64,000 nucleotides of DNA, taken from Pseudomonadota bacterium. Its GTDB lineage: Bacteria > Pseudomonadota > Alphaproteobacteria > Rhodobacterales > Rhodobacteraceae. The notes under the pieces were generated by a model, which was not told the origin of the DNA, made no database searches, and worked only from the letters and a program-made list of their open reading frames with translations. This document shows positions 45,244-55,986 of the stretch, piece by piece; position 1 is the stretch's first letter, and the number at the start of each line of letters is the position of its first letter. The position numbers were made by a program, and so were the translations under genes. Where the stretch lies: the NCBI GenBank assembly GCA_038533575.1, contig JBCAYL010000001.1, positions 1,392,226 to 1,456,225 on the forward strand, written 5' to 3'.

Positions 45244-46641
45244 TCATGTGGCAAGGTGCGTCGGCAGATTGTTGGCCCAAGTGCTGATCGTGCCAGCGCC
45301 GAGGCAGACGACCATGTCGCCCTCCCTGGCCTGCTCCTTCACGAGCCGGACGAGCTCGGCCTCGCTCTCGATGGAGCGCGCATGGCGATGGCCGCGCGAG
45401 ATGAGGCCGCTCACGAGGTCTTCGCGTGATGCGCCCGGGATCGGATCCTCGCCCGCCGAGAACACCTCCGCGATGCCCACGACATCGGCCTCGTTGAAAC
45501 ACGAGCAGAACTCTTCGAAGAGCGAGGACAAACGGGTGTAGCGGTGAGGCTGGTGGACCGCGATGATGCGACCGTCGCTGGCCTGCCGGGCCGCCTTGAG
45601 CACGGCGGCGATCTCGACGGGGTGGTGACCGTAATCATCGATGATGGTGACGCCACCCACCTCTCCAACCTTGGTGAAGCGGCGGTTCACGCCTTTGAAA
45701 TTCTCCAGCGCCGTGCGGATTTCCTCGTGCTTCATGCCGAGGTGACGCGCGACAGCGATGGCGGAAAGCGCGTTTGAGACGTTGTGATCGCCGGGCATGG
45801 GAAGCGTGAGGCCTTCGATGACCCGCTCTTCGGCCTGCAGCGCGACATCGTAATGCGCTTGGCCGGCCACGTAGCGCAGATTGACGGCGCGCACGTCGGC
45901 CTGGGCATTGAAGCCGTAGGTCAGGACGCGGCGGTCGGTGATCTTGCCCACGAGCGCCTGCACCTCCGGGTGGTCGATGCAGCACACGGCGAGGCCGTAG
46001 AACGGGATGTTTGACACGAAGTCGAGGAACCCCTGACGCAGCGTGTCGAAGTCGCCCCAATGCTCCATGTGCTCGGGGTCGATATTCGTCACGATGGCGA
46101 TCGTCGCGGGCAGCCGGTTGAAGGTGCCGTCGCTTTCATCGGCTTCCACGACCATCCATTCGCCCTGCCCCGTCCGCGCGTTCGAGCCAAAGGCATGGAT
46201 GATGCCGCCGTTGACGACGGTTGGGTCGAAATTGCCCGCGTCGAGGAGCGTGGCCACCATCGTGGTCGTGGTCGTCTTCCCGTGGGTGCCTGCGACCGCG
46301 ATGTTCGATTTCATGCGCATGAGCTCTGCCAGCATCTCCGCCCGGCGCACGACGGGAAGACCACGGCGCCGCGCTTCATCGAGTTCGGCATTTCCCGCCT
46401 TGATCGCGGAGGAAATGACAACGACTTCCGCCTCATCGAGGTTCTCGCCGGTCTGCCCTTCGAAGATGTGGGCGCCCTTGGCGGCGAGCCGCTCCGTGAT
46501 CTTCGAGCTTTTCAGGTCAGAGCCCTGCACGGTGTATCCGAGATTGAGCAGGACCTCGGCGATGCCGGACATCCCGATGCCGCCTATGCCCACGAAATGA
46601 ATCGGGCCCACATCGCCGGGAAGCTTCGTTGCTGCGTTCAT
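45244..46641 (-). CDS. murC: UDP-N-acetylmuramate--L-alanine ligase
   Basis: A 465-residue Mur ligase adding L-Ala to UDP-MurNAc. It starts with [18 protein letters not shown] (UDP-binding), then the ATP motif [21 protein letters not shown], and the C-terminal [16 protein letters not shown] block. Its ATG overlaps the murG stop as ATGA. 118 bp without a visible feature separate its stop from DUF2484. Confidence 0.98.
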   Translation of the reverse strand: MNAATKLPGDVGPIHFVGIGGIGMSGIAEVLLNLGYTVQGSDLKSSKITERLAAKGAHIFEGQTGENLDEAEVVVISSAIKAGNAELDEARRRGLPVVRRAEMLAELMRMKSNIAVAGTHGKTTTTTMVATLLDAGNFDPTVVNGGIIHAFGSNARTGQGEWMVVEADESDGTFNRLPATIAIVTNIDPEHMEHWGDFDTLRQGFLDFVSNIPFYGLAVCCIDHPEVQALVGKITDRRVLTYGFNAQADVRAVNLRYVAGQAHYDVALQAEERVIEGLTLPMPGDHNVSNALSAIAVARHLGMKHEEIRTALENFKGVNRRFTKVGEVGGVTIIDDYGHHPVEIAAVLKAARQASDGRIIAVHQPHRYTRLSSLFEEFCSCFNEADVVGIAEVFSAGEDPIPGASREDLVSGLISRGHRHARSIESEAELVRLVKEQAREGDMVVCLGAGTISTWANNLPTHLAT

Positions 46642-47726
46642 GATGTCTGTCCTGCGATGTCTTCGACGAGTTCGGCGAGGCGCTTGCTGGCGTCTGGCTT
46701 GCCGAGGTTCAGAGCGGCCTGCGCCATGGCGAGCGCGCGTTTAGGAGCGCTCAGGATTGCCGTCAATTCTTCCGTGAGGGGAGCCACTTCGAGATCGGCC
46801 TCCTGGATGACGACGGCAGCGCCCGCCTCGCCGAGGGCGCGGGCATTGGCTGTCTGGTGATCCCCGGTGGCCGCCGCGAAAGGGATCAGGATCGACGGGC
46901 GGCCGATCACGCTCAGATCGGCGACCGTGGAGGCACCGGAGCGCGAAATCAGGAGCTGGCTCTCGCTCAGCCGCGCGGGCACATCCGTAAAGAAGCTCTG
47001 CACATCCGCGGTCACGCCGTGATCGGCGTAGTAGGTCTCTACCCTCTCCAGATCTTCCTCGCGGGCCTGATGGCTCACCCGGAGGTGAGTGAGGATGTCA
47101 TTTGGAAGCGCGGCAATGGCCGGCGGGACGACGTCCGACAAGATGCGCGCGCCCTGGCTGCCGCCGAGAACGAGGACCTGCATGGGGTATTCACCCGGCG
47201 CGATGTAGGGCGCGCCGCCCTTCGCAAGGATCGCGCCCCGCACGGGATTGCCGATGTCGTGGCCCGTCGCCTGCTCCGGAAGGTCGGTCGGCCATGTGCC
47301 GCAGGCGACGGCATCAACGCGGCTCGCAAAGATCTGGTTCACACGGCCCAGCACGCCGTTTTGCTCGTGGATCAGGCGCGGCAGCTTCAGGAGCGTGGCC
47401 GCGCCCATGGCGGGGATGGTCGGATAGCCGCCGAAGCCGATCACGGCGTCGGGTCGCACACCGCGAAATTTCCTCACCGCCGCCAGGACACCGCCGAGGA
47501 TCTTGAAGGGGGCTGCGAGCTTGGCGCCGATCCCGCCGCGCGCAAAGGTCGCCGAACTCACGGTCTCGATCTCCACCGCTTCCGGGAAGTTGCCAACGTA
47601 GCGAGCCCCGCGGGCATCGGTGATAAGCGTCACGTGCCAGCCCCGCTCCAGCATCTCTTCGGCAAGTGCCTGTGCCGGAAACATGTGGCCGCCCGTTCCG
47701 CCGGCAGCCATGACCAATCGTTTCAT
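46638..47726 (-). CDS. murG: Lipid II synthase MurG (UDP-GlcNAc transferase)
   Basis: A 362-residue GT-B glycosyltransferase that adds GlcNAc to lipid I on the inner membrane face. Motifs are [18 protein letters not shown] (G loop 1), [13 protein letters not shown] (G loop 2), [10 protein letters not shown] (G loop 3) and [12 protein letters not shown] for UDP-GlcNAc binding. It is coupled by 4-bp overlaps to both ftsW and murC. Confidence 0.98.
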   Translation of the reverse strand: MKRLVMAAGGTGGHMFPAQALAEEMLERGWHVTLITDARGARYVGNFPEAVEIETVSSATFARGGIGAKLAAPFKILGGVLAAVRKFRGVRPDAVIGFGGYPTIPAMGAATLLKLPRLIHEQNGVLGRVNQIFASRVDAVACGTWPTDLPEQATGHDIGNPVRGAILAKGGAPYIAPGEYPMQVLVLGGSQGARILSDVVPPAIAALPNDILTHLRVSHQAREEDLERVETYYADHGVTADVQSFFTDVPARLSESQLLISRSGASTVADLSVIGRPSILIPFAAATGDHQTANARALGEAGAAVVIQEADLEVAPLTEELTAILSAPKRALAMAQAALNLGKPDASKRLAELVEDIAGQTS

Positions 47727-48889
47727 CGGCCTCGGCCTTTGAGGATGTCTCCGATCTCGCCCTGCGGCCTGCTGCGCGTGAAGGCCAGCAGCATCCCGAG
47801 CGCGATGCCCCCCGCGATGAGGGAGGAGCCACCGTAGCTCACGAAGGGGAGCGTCATGCCCTTGGCGGGCAGAAGCCGCACCGCCACGCCCATGTTGATC
47901 ATTGCCTGCACGCCAAACATCGCAGCAAGCCCGGTGCCCGCGAGGCGGATGAACGGGTCACGCTCCTTCACGAGCCGCAAGAACGCGCGACATACGATCG
48001 CCGCGTAGAGGGCGATGATCGCGAGGACGAGCACCATCCCGTATTCCTCCGCCGCAACGGCGATGATGAAATCCGTATGCGCGTCCGGCAATGACCACTT
48101 CACCTCGCCCTCGCCCACGCCGACGCCAAAGAAACCACCTTCCCGGATCGCGTTGGTGGCGTATCCCAGCTGCGTCGTGGGATCGATGTCGGGGGAAAGG
48201 AAGCCGTCGATGCGCCGGGCGAAATGCTCTGACTGGGAATAGGCCAGCGCGCCCGCCGCGATCGTGCAGCCGGCCATGGAGATCAGAAGCAGCATCGGCG
48301 CCCCGGCCACGAAGTACATGACGCCCCAGCCAAAGAGGATGAGCGCCGCCTGCCCGAAATCGGGCTGCATGGCCAAAAGGAGCGCGATGAGGACCGCGAG
48401 CGCGAAGGAATATGTCCGCCCCGAGGGGCCATTGATCTCCTGGCCCGCCGCGAGGAGCCACGCCGCGGTCACGATGAAGCCGGGCTTGAGAAACTCCGAA
48501 GGCTGCAACGAGGCAAAGCCCAGCGAATACCAACGCACCGCCCCCTTGCCGAAATCCGTCCCGAAGAACGGGAGCAGCGCGAGAGCCACAAAGGAGGCAA
48601 AGAATCCGAGGACGGCCAAACGGCGCACGATGTTCGGCGACATCATCGAGGTGATGATCATCGTCAGAAGCGCGAGGCCCCCGAAGACCGCCTGCCGCTC
48701 GACATAGTGAAACGCGGCAAAGCCGTTCTTGGCCGCAAGGGGCGGCGAGGCGGCCAGGCCGAGAAGCATTCCGATGGCGAAGAGCCCGAAGACGAAGGCC
48801 ATCGACCACTTGTCGAGCGTCCGCCACCAGCGTGGAATAATTGGATCAAGAGACGCGACCGGGACCGCGCCGTGCACCATTTCTGTCAT
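47723..48889 (-). CDS. ftsW: Septal peptidoglycan polymerase FtsW (SEDS)
   Basis: A 388-residue protein with about ten membrane helices. SEDS landmarks are [46 protein letters not shown] and [14 protein letters not shown]. It polymerises lipid II with FtsI at the septum. The ATG at 48889 is chosen because the longer frame (to 48943) lies over the divergent region; a weak AGGTAGG precedes it. It ends in a 4-bp overlap with murG. Confidence 0.97.
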   Translation of the reverse strand: MTEMVHGAVPVASLDPIIPRWWRTLDKWSMAFVFGLFAIGMLLGLAASPPLAAKNGFAAFHYVERQAVFGGLALLTMIITSMMSPNIVRRLAVLGFFASFVALALLPFFGTDFGKGAVRWYSLGFASLQPSEFLKPGFIVTAAWLLAAGQEINGPSGRTYSFALAVLIALLLAMQPDFGQAALILFGWGVMYFVAGAPMLLLISMAGCTIAAGALAYSQSEHFARRIDGFLSPDIDPTTQLGYATNAIREGGFFGVGVGEGEVKWSLPDAHTDFIIAVAAEEYGMVLVLAIIALYAAIVCRAFLRLVKERDPFIRLAGTGLAAMFGVQAMINMGVAVRLLPAKGMTLPFVSYGGSSLIAGGIALGMLLAFTRSRPQGEIGDILKGRGR

Positions 48890-48986
48890 GGATGACCTAC
48901 TGCCTGTCTGCCGCTTTTCGCGATCTGTCCCGACCATACGCAAAAACCCTTTGGACGGCTAGAAAAAAGGGGCTTGGCGCGTCCCT

Positions 48987-49003
48987 CGATCTGCGGCAGA
49001 TCG
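48987..49003. promoter_or_regulatory. 17-bp palindrome before the embedded flavoprotein gene
   Basis: CGATCTGC-G-GCAGATCG, perfect 8-bp arms with a 1-nt centre, ending 5 nt before the start codon at 49009 and within the 119-bp divergent region shared with ftsW. It looks like a dimeric protein operator, or a hairpin hiding the start. Confidence 0.4.
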
Positions 49004-49008
49004 CGGCC

Positions 49009-50190
49009 ATGCATGTCAAAGCAGTGATCCTTGGCGCTGGCGCGGCCGGCATGATGTGCGCGGCGCGGCTGGGCCGGGACGCGCTGGTCATCGATCACGC
49101 AAAAGCACCGGGCGAGAAGATCCGCATCTCGGGCGGCGGGCGCTGCAATTTCACCAATCTGGGCGTCGTGCCGGAGCGTTTCATCTCGGCCAATCCCCAT
49201 TTCGCCAAGTCCGCGCTGGCACGCTACACGCAGTGGGATTTCATTGATCTGGTCGATCGCCACGGCATCGCCTGGCACGAGAAGACGCTGGGGCAGCTCT
49301 TCTGCGACGGGAAGTCCACGCAGATCGTCGAGATGCTTCGGCAGGAGATGCGCGATGCCGCGCTCTGGCTTCAAACGCAGATCGTGGGCGTGAGCCACGC
49401 CGATGGCCGATACCTGATCTCGGTCGAGCGTGAAGGCGTGCGCCGTGAGATCACGTCGGACGCGCTGGTGCTCGCCACCGGCGGCAAATCCATTCCCAAG
49501 ATGGGGGCCACGAGCCTCGCCTACGAGATCGCGGCGCAGTTTGGCCTGCCTGTCACCGACACGCGGCCGGCCCTCGTGCCCTTCACGTTCCCCGACAAGC
49601 GCTTCTCGGACATCTCCGGCGTGTCGACACACGTCTCCGCCCGGACGGATCGGGCGAGCTTCGGCGAAGGGATGCTCTTCACCCACCGGGGATTGTCCGG
49701 GCCCGCCGTGCTGCAACTCTCGTCTTACTGGGAGGAAGGCGAGGATATCGGGATAGACCTCTTTCCCGATCGCGCGCTCGCCGAAGAGCTCAAAGCGGCC
49801 CGCAGCGCGCAGGGCAAGCGGCAGGTGCGCACGGCGCTCGGCGCGCACCTGCCCTCGCGGCTTCTCGATCATCTGTCAGCCGGGCCCTTCAAGGAAGAGC
49901 TCACGGCGCGCATGGGGGATCTCTCGGACGCGCGCATCGATGAAATCGCGGCACGGCTCAGCGATTGGCGGCTCAAGCCCCAAGGGACCGAGGGGTACCG
50001 CACGGCCGAGGTTACCCTGGGCGGGATCGCGACTGATGCCCTTTCCTCGAAAACGATGGCCGCGACGGCCGTCCCCGGGCTCTTCGCGATCGGCGAGGCC
50101 GTGGACGTGACCGGCTGGCTTGGCGGCTACAATTTCCAGTGGGCGTGGTCGTCGGGCTGGGCAGCGGGTGAAGCGATCAGCGCCAGCTAG
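49009..50190 (+). CDS. HI0933/YhiN-type FAD-dependent oxidoreductase
   Basis: A 393-residue flavoprotein of the HI0933-like family (BaiN/YhiN group). FAD motifs are VILGAGAAGMMCAARLG, GEKIRISGGGRCNFTN and the end segment GLFAIGEAVDVTGWLGGYNFQWAWSSGWAAG. The physiological role of YhiN proteins is poorly defined; BaiN was linked to bile-acid dehydrogenation in gut clostridia, which is unlikely here. It is the only plus-strand gene within the dcw cluster, between murD and ftsW, and runs head-on against it. Confidence 0.9.
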   Translation: MHVKAVILGAGAAGMMCAARLGRDALVIDHAKAPGEKIRISGGGRCNFTNLGVVPERFISANPHFAKSALARYTQWDFIDLVDRHGIAWHEKTLGQLFCDGKSTQIVEMLRQEMRDAALWLQTQIVGVSHADGRYLISVEREGVRREITSDALVLATGGKSIPKMGATSLAYEIAAQFGLPVTDTRPALVPFTFPDKRFSDISGVSTHVSARTDRASFGEGMLFTHRGLSGPAVLQLSSYWEEGEDIGIDLFPDRALAEELKAARSAQGKRQVRTALGAHLPSRLLDHLSAGPFKEELTARMGDLSDARIDEIAARLSDWRLKPQGTEGYRTAEVTLGGIATDALSSKTMAATAVPGLFAIGEAVDVTGWLGGYNFQWAWSSGWAAGEAISAS

Positions 50191-50370
50191 GGACTGCTGA
50201 TGAAGGGCATGGAAGCTCGTCGAAGAGACTTCGGTCGCCCCGCGGTCGGGTCTTCATGACAGGTAGCAAAGTGCGCTTGATCGGACACCGGCGCGCCTCG
50301 TGCCGTCTGCCGCACCCTTAACGCGAGGCTCACGTGAGAAGACGGTGCGAAGGCTCTTCGGAAACCCGTG

Positions 50371-51780
50371 TCACCCACCAGAAGCGGAAAGCTGCGCCTT
50401 CACGCAATAGATGAAGTCCTGCCCGCGCGCTTCGAAGTTGTCGTACTGGTCAAAACTCGCCGCCGCGGGGGCCAAAAGCACGGTATCGCCCGGTGTCGCG
50501 TCGGCAGAGGCGCGGGCCACAGCCTCTTCCATCGTCGTGCAAATGACCGCGTCGATGCCCTTGAGGCCGAGGGCAAATGTCTTTGCGTCCCGCCCGATGA
50601 CATAGGCGCGGACCACGTTGCCAAAGAGCGGCTCGAGGCGGTCGAGGCCGCCTTCCTTCTCCAACCCGCCGCAGATCCAACGGATCCGCGAAAAGGCCTG
50701 CAGCGCCTTGGCGGCGCTGTCGACATTGGTGGCCTTACTGTCGTTGACGTATCGCACGCCACCCTGTTCGGCGACGAGTTCCGAGCGATGCGGGAGGCCT
50801 TGAAAGGTCCGGAGCGCGGCCTCGATTTCCCGCGGTCCCAGCCCCAGCGCGCGACACGCGGCGAAAGCCGCGCAGGCGTTCTGATGATTGTGTGTCCCGG
50901 GGAGCGTCTTGAGAGGCCGAAGGTCAATGGAGGCCACCTGACGGCCCTTGCGGTGCTCGGAGAGAAAGCCCTTCTTCACCGTCACGGACCAGCCCGGCCC
51001 CTGCAGGGGCCCGGTCGAGACCCGGATCACGCGATCATCAGACGGGCCCTGCCCCAGTTCAGTGGCGAGGTACCTGCCCTCGATCTCATCGACGCCGATG
51101 ACAGCGCGATCCGGCCCGCCCTCGGCAAAGAGCCTGCGCTTGGCCGCGAAATAGCCGCCCATGCCGCCGTGGCGGTCTAGGTGATCTGGCGTGAGATTTG
51201 TGAAGACGGCCACATCGGGCGTGAGCGCGCGGGCAAGCTCGGTCTGGTAGGAGCTGAGCTCGAGCACCACGACTTCGCCGTCCTCTGCGGGCTCGAGGTC
51301 AAACACCCCGCGGCCGATATTGCCTGCGAGCTGTGTTGGCCGGCCGGTGACCTCCAAAATGTGATGGATGAGGGCGGCGGTGGTGGATTTTCCATTGGAC
51401 CCGGTGACCGCGACGACGCGGGGCAGCGTTCCGAGCTCGGCCCAGTCCGCGGAGGCGAAGGATCGGAAGAAGAGCCCGATATCGTTGTCGACCGGGATCC
51501 CTGCGGCAAGGGCGGCTGCGATCACGGGATGTGGCACTGGGAAGAGATGCGGGATCCCCGGGGAGGTGACGAGGCAAGCCAGTTGCTCCATGACGCCGTC
51601 CTCCAAGGGATCGCGGATCGTGAGCCCTGCTTCCTCCGCGCGCTCCCGTGCCGCTGCGCCATCATCCCAGCAGATGACATTCGCGCCGCCGGCCTCCAAT
51701 GCGCGCGCGACGGCCAGACCGGACCGCGCGAGCCCGAGGACCGCCACCTCCTTACCCTGAAATCCTGTTGCGACGATCAT
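50371..51780 (-). CDS. murD: UDP-N-acetylmuramoylalanine--D-glutamate ligase
   Basis: A 469-residue Mur ligase that adds D-Glu. The N-terminus [20 protein letters not shown] binds UDP; the ATP motif is [13 protein letters not shown], followed by [11 protein letters not shown] and [19 protein letters not shown] in the C-terminal domain. The ATG at 51780 gives the normal start. After its stop lies 180 bp with no gene before the convergent flavoprotein end. The 193 bp upstream, toward mraY, hold no clear signal. Confidence 0.97.
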   Translation of the reverse strand: MIVATGFQGKEVAVLGLARSGLAVARALEAGGANVICWDDGAAARERAEEAGLTIRDPLEDGVMEQLACLVTSPGIPHLFPVPHPVIAAALAAGIPVDNDIGLFFRSFASADWAELGTLPRVVAVTGSNGKSTTAALIHHILEVTGRPTQLAGNIGRGVFDLEPAEDGEVVVLELSSYQTELARALTPDVAVFTNLTPDHLDRHGGMGGYFAAKRRLFAEGGPDRAVIGVDEIEGRYLATELGQGPSDDRVIRVSTGPLQGPGWSVTVKKGFLSEHRKGRQVASIDLRPLKTLPGTHNHQNACAAFAACRALGLGPREIEAALRTFQGLPHRSELVAEQGGVRYVNDSKATNVDSAAKALQAFSRIRWICGGLEKEGGLDRLEPLFGNVVRAYVIGRDAKTFALGLKGIDAVICTTMEEAVARASADATPGDTVLLAPAAASFDQYDNFEARGQDFIYCVKAQLSASGG

Positions 51781-51973
51781 TTCAGCGTCTCGCGGCGCTT
51801 TGCCCGAGGGGCATGCGGCCACAGAGGCCTTCGGGACGCTTCACAGGACCCTCTGAAAAACGGGCGCGTGCCAGCGATCTCGGCGGCCGCTGCGCTCTTG
51901 GGCCATCCGCGAACACATCATGCGTCGCACCGCAAAGGAAAAGGCCTGCACGCATTTGCATGACGCGGCCCCC

Positions 51974-53056
51974 TTACCGGACCTTGAGCGTGGCAAGGCC
52001 GATCATCGCGAGGATGAGCGAGATAATCCAGAAACGGATCACGATCTGCGGCTCGGCCCAGCCCTTCTTCTCGTAGTGGTGGTGGATCGGCGCCATGAGG
52101 AAGATCCGGCGGCCGGTGCTCTTGAAATATGCCACCTGGATGATGACCGAGAGCGCCTCGACGACGAAGACCCCGCCGACGATGGCCAGCACGATCTCGT
52201 GCTTCGTGGCCACGGCGATGGCGCCGAGCGCGCCGCCGAGGGCAAGCGAGCCGGTATCGCCCATGAAGACGGCGGCAGGCGGGGCATTGTACCAAAGGAA
52301 GCCGAGCCCACCGCCGATGAGGCCCGCGGTAAAGATCAGGATTTCTCCCGTGCCCGGCACGTAGTGCACGTCCAGATACTGCGTGAAGTCCACGCGTCCG
52401 ACGGCATAGGCGATGATGCCGAGCGTGCCCGCCGCGATCATCACGGGCATGATGGCGAGGCCGTCGAGGCCATCAGTCAGATTTACCGCGTTGGCGGAGC
52501 CCACGATGACGATGAGCGCGAAGGGGATGAAGAGGAACCCGAGATTGATCAGCGTGTCCTTGAAGACCGGGAAAGCAAGCTGGCCCTGGAGCTCGGCAGG
52601 GTGAAGATAAAAGGCAAAGACAGCCGCCAGCGTGGCGATGATGAACCCGATCCCGAGACGAAGACGCCCCGGCACGCCCTTCACGTTTTGCTTGGATACC
52701 TTGGCGTAGTCATCGGCGAAGCCCACCGCTCCGAAGGCCACCGTGACGAAGAGCACCAGCCACACGAAGCCGTTGTCGAGGCGCGCCCAAAGGAGCGAGG
52801 AGACGATGAGCGCTCCAAGGATGAGTGCGCCGCCCATCGTGGGCGTGCCCGCCTTGGAGAAATGCGTCGCCGGTCCGTCTTCGCGGATCGGTTGCCCTTT
52901 TCCCTGGCTCTTGCGCAAGAGGTTGATGAGTGGGCGCCCGAAGAGAAACGCGAAAATGAGCGCCGTCAGGAAAGCGCCGCCCGCCCGGAAGGTGATGTAG
53001 CGGAAGAGATTGTAGAAATCCCCGCCGTCTGAAAGTGCCGTCAGCCAATAGAGCAT
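51974..53056 (-). CDS. mraY: Phospho-N-acetylmuramoyl-pentapeptide-transferase
   Basis: A 360-residue membrane enzyme with ten helices that makes lipid I from UDP-MurNAc-pentapeptide and undecaprenyl phosphate. Motifs are [19 protein letters not shown] (DD motif), [13 protein letters not shown] and [11 protein letters not shown]. It lies between murF (22 bp upstream) and murD, as in most dcw clusters. Confidence 0.98.
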   Translation of the reverse strand: MLYWLTALSDGGDFYNLFRYITFRAGGAFLTALIFAFLFGRPLINLLRKSQGKGQPIREDGPATHFSKAGTPTMGGALILGALIVSSLLWARLDNGFVWLVLFVTVAFGAVGFADDYAKVSKQNVKGVPGRLRLGIGFIIATLAAVFAFYLHPAELQGQLAFPVFKDTLINLGFLFIPFALIVIVGSANAVNLTDGLDGLAIMPVMIAAGTLGIIAYAVGRVDFTQYLDVHYVPGTGEILIFTAGLIGGGLGFLWYNAPPAAVFMGDTGSLALGGALGAIAVATKHEIVLAIVGGVFVVEALSVIIQVAYFKSTGRRIFLMAPIHHHYEKKGWAEPQIVIRFWIISLILAMIGLATLKVR

Positions 53057-53078
53057 GTGCCCTGCCCCCGCTTATTAT

Positions 53079-54491
53079 TCATTGCTCGCGCCGATGCCCT
53101 AGCTTGCGCAGCGCGTCAACGACAAGGCTCACCCGGCTGCCCTTCGACCCCTTCACGAGGACAACATCGCCGGCATCGATGAGTTTATGGGCAACGGCGG
53201 CCGCCTCTTCGGCTGTCTCGAACCAGCGCCCCCGCTGCGCGGGCGCCAAGCTGTCGTGGAGATGCTGCATGCGCGGCCCCACGCAATGGACGAGCGCGAG
53301 CCCGAGATGGATGTTGCTAGCAAGCGCCGCGTGCGCCTCGGCCTCTGTGGGCCCGAGCTCGAGCATGTCGCCGAGGATCGCAAGGCGCCGTCCCCGCATG
53401 ACGCGACCGATATCATCGGTGGGCTTGGCCGCTGCGAGGACCTCGAACGCCGCGGCCATGGAGGCTGGATTGGCATTGAACGCGTCATCGATGAGCTCGA
53501 AGGACATGGCCGGATCGGCGGGGTCGAGATCCCTGATCTCGCGGGTGCCACGCCCGGATGGCGGCGACCAGAGCCCAAGATCGAGCGCCGCACGACCGGC
53601 ATCCGCGCCGAGGGCTTTCGCCACTGCCACGACCCCGAGCCCGTTCATTCCGAAATGGCGCCCGGGGGCGTTGATCTTCAGGAGGGCCCGATCCCCCTCG
53701 ATGACGGTTTCAACCACCGTGCAGTCAGCGCGCAGGGTCAGCGACGTCAGCGGTTGCTCGCCCTCGGCGCCGAAGCGGACGATCTCGGCCCCGGCTTGGC
53801 GCGCGCGCGCCACCAGGATGTCCGCGTGATCGGTATCCGAATTCAGGACGGCCGTACCGCCCTCCACGAGGCCCGCAACGATGGACGCCTTCTCCTCGGC
53901 GATGCCGGCGAGGCTTTCGAAGGCTTCGAGATGGGCCGCGGCGATGGCTGTGATCATCACGACATGGGGCTCTGCCTGTTCGGAAAGCGGCGCGATCTCA
54001 CCGGGATGGTTCATGCCGATCTCGATGACGGCGTAGTCGGCATCCGCAGGCAGGCGCGCCAGCGTCAGCGGCACGCCCCAGTGATTGTTGTAGGACGCCT
54101 CGGCGGCATGGGTTTTCCCCTGGGCAGAAAGCACGTCCCGGAGCATCTCCTTGGTCGACGTCTTGCCGACGGAGCCGGTGATGGCGACGACGCGCGCTTT
54201 GCTGCGCGCCCGTCCCGCCCGACCAAGCGCTTCGAGGCCCGCCTGCACGTCGCCCACGAGAAGGCAGCGCGCGGGGTCAACCCCGTCCGGGATGCGGGAG
54301 ACGAGCGCGGCGCTCGCGCCTTTTTCGAGGGCTTGGCCCACGAAATCATGCCCGTCGCGGGCGGCTTTCAACGCGATGAAGAGATCCCCGGGGGCGAGGG
54401 TTCGCGTATCGATGCTGACGCCCGTCGCCTCCCAGTCGCCTGTCGAACCGCCCGTGGCCGCAGCGGCATCCGCGGATGTCCAGAGGCTCAC
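53079..54491 (-). CDS. murF: UDP-MurNAc-tripeptide--D-alanyl-D-alanine ligase
   Basis: A 470-residue Mur ligase that attaches D-Ala-D-Ala. The ATP motif is AITGSVGKTSTKEML; other landmarks are SIDTRTLAPGDLFIALKAAR, ASYNNHWGVPLTLARL, EIGMNHPGEI and DDAFNANPASMAAAF. Its ATG overlaps the murE stop by 4 bp. Confidence 0.97.
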   Translation of the reverse strand: MSLWTSADAAAATGGSTGDWEATGVSIDTRTLAPGDLFIALKAARDGHDFVGQALEKGASAALVSRIPDGVDPARCLLVGDVQAGLEALGRAGRARSKARVVAITGSVGKTSTKEMLRDVLSAQGKTHAAEASYNNHWGVPLTLARLPADADYAVIEIGMNHPGEIAPLSEQAEPHVVMITAIAAAHLEAFESLAGIAEEKASIVAGLVEGGTAVLNSDTDHADILVARARQAGAEIVRFGAEGEQPLTSLTLRADCTVVETVIEGDRALLKINAPGRHFGMNGLGVVAVAKALGADAGRAALDLGLWSPPSGRGTREIRDLDPADPAMSFELIDDAFNANPASMAAAFEVLAAAKPTDDIGRVMRGRRLAILGDMLELGPTEAEAHAALASNIHLGLALVHCVGPRMQHLHDSLAPAQRGRWFETAEEAAAVAHKLIDAGDVVLVKGSKGSRVSLVVDALRKLGHRREQ

Positions 54492-55966
54492 GCGAGGCCC
54501 CCTTCGAGGGCGGCAACAGCGATGGATGCCTGCTCGACATCATCGAAGGGCAGGACGGCATCTCCGACGATCTGGCCCGTCTCGTGCCCCTTCCCAGCGA
54601 TGAGCAGCGTGTCACCGGGACCCAGCGCATCGACCGCGCGCAAGATCGCCTCGGCGCGATCGCCCACCTCGGTGGCGTCGGGGCAGCCTTCCATGACGGC
54701 TCTCCGGATGAGCGCGGGGTCCTCGCTCCGCGGATTGTCGTCCGTGACGAAGACCACGTCCGCGTGCTCGGCCGCCGCGCGCCCCATGAGGGGCCGCTTG
54801 GTGGCATCGCGGTCGCCGCCCGCCCCGATGATGACGAGCAAGCGACCAAGCACATGGGGGCGCATCGCGCGAAGCGCCGTCGACACCGCATCGGGGGTAT
54901 GTGCGTAGTCGACGAAGACAGCCGCGCCATTGGCCCGCGTGGCCGCGTGCTCCATCCTGCCCCGCACGGTCCTGAGGTGGGACATAGCCGAGAAGACCTC
55001 GCGGGGGCTCGACCCGGTGGCGATGCAGAGACCGGCAGCCATGAGAACGTTATCCGCCTGAAAGCCGCCGATCAGCTCCAGCCGCGCGGTGAAAGATGCC
55101 GCGCCATAGACAACCCGGATGTCCTGCCCGGTCCCGTCAAAGCGCTGCGCGGTGAGCCTGATATCGGCCTCCGTGTACCGCCCGATGCGCAGCACGTTCT
55201 GCCCTCGCGCCTTGGCGATCAGGGCCATGTCCGCCCCCTTTGGGTCGTCCATGTTGATGACGGCTGTCCCGTCGTCGGGGAGCACGGCTCGGAAGAGGCG
55301 TGCCTTGGCGTCGAAATAGGCCTCGAATGTTCCGTGATAGTCGAGGTGATCCTGGGAGAAGTTGGTGAAGCCCGCGGCCTTCAGGAGAACGCCGTCGAGA
55401 CGCCGCTGCTCGAGCCCGTGGGAGGACGCCTCCATCGCGCCATGCGTCACGCCGGACCGCGCCGCCGCGGCAAGGGCGGCGTGCAGGGTGATGGGCTCGG
55501 GCGTTGTATGCTTCAGCGGGGTTTCAAAGGCCCCTTCGACGCCGGTCGTGCCGAGGTTGATGGCGTCTTCTCCGATCACCGACCAAAGCTGGCGCGTGAA
55601 GCTCGCCACGCTGGTTTTGCCATTCGTGCCGGTGACGGCGACCATGGTCTCCGGCTGGCTCCCGGACCAGAGCGCTGCTGCGGCAGCGAGCGCCCCGCGC
55701 GGGTCCTCTGTCACCACGAGCGCGGCGGGATGGGCTCTAAAGGCCGGGGCGGCGATCTGCGCGCCCTCCGCATCCGTCAGAACCGCCACCGCGCCCATGC
55801 GTAGCGCGAATTCCACGAACTCGCCGCCATGCACGCGGCTCCCCGGCAGTGCGGCGAAGAGAAAGCCGGGCTCCACGGCACGGCTATCGACAGCCAAGCC
55901 CGATACCGCGGGGTTTTCCCCGCCCTGCCCCGTGAGACCCAGGTCACTCAGTTGCTTTGATGCCAT
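54488..55966 (-). CDS. murE: UDP-MurNAc-L-Ala-D-Glu--meso-diaminopimelate ligase
   Basis: A 492-residue Mur ligase. It has the VDSRAVEPGFLFAALPG UDP region, the ATP motif VTGTNGKTSVASF, and the DNPRSED motif that selects meso-diaminopimelate over lysine, so the wall is the usual Gram-negative A1-gamma type. It is coupled to murF by a 4-bp overlap and follows ftsI after 20 bp. Confidence 0.97.
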   Translation of the reverse strand: MASKQLSDLGLTGQGGENPAVSGLAVDSRAVEPGFLFAALPGSRVHGGEFVEFALRMGAVAVLTDAEGAQIAAPAFRAHPAALVVTEDPRGALAAAAALWSGSQPETMVAVTGTNGKTSVASFTRQLWSVIGEDAINLGTTGVEGAFETPLKHTTPEPITLHAALAAAARSGVTHGAMEASSHGLEQRRLDGVLLKAAGFTNFSQDHLDYHGTFEAYFDAKARLFRAVLPDDGTAVINMDDPKGADMALIAKARGQNVLRIGRYTEADIRLTAQRFDGTGQDIRVVYGAASFTARLELIGGFQADNVLMAAGLCIATGSSPREVFSAMSHLRTVRGRMEHAATRANGAAVFVDYAHTPDAVSTALRAMRPHVLGRLLVIIGAGGDRDATKRPLMGRAAAEHADVVFVTDDNPRSEDPALIRRAVMEGCPDATEVGDRAEAILRAVDALGPGDTLLIAGKGHETGQIVGDAVLPFDDVEQASIAVAALEGGLA

Positions 55967-55986
55967 GGCGGGGCTCGGCCCCTTTC

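Noticed and set aside
51782-51961. A 59-codon minus-strand frame filling the mraY-murD gap, ending one base before the murD start
   Set aside because: No Shine-Dalgarno, no recognisable features, arginine/proline-rich composition typical of a GC-rich non-coding frame.
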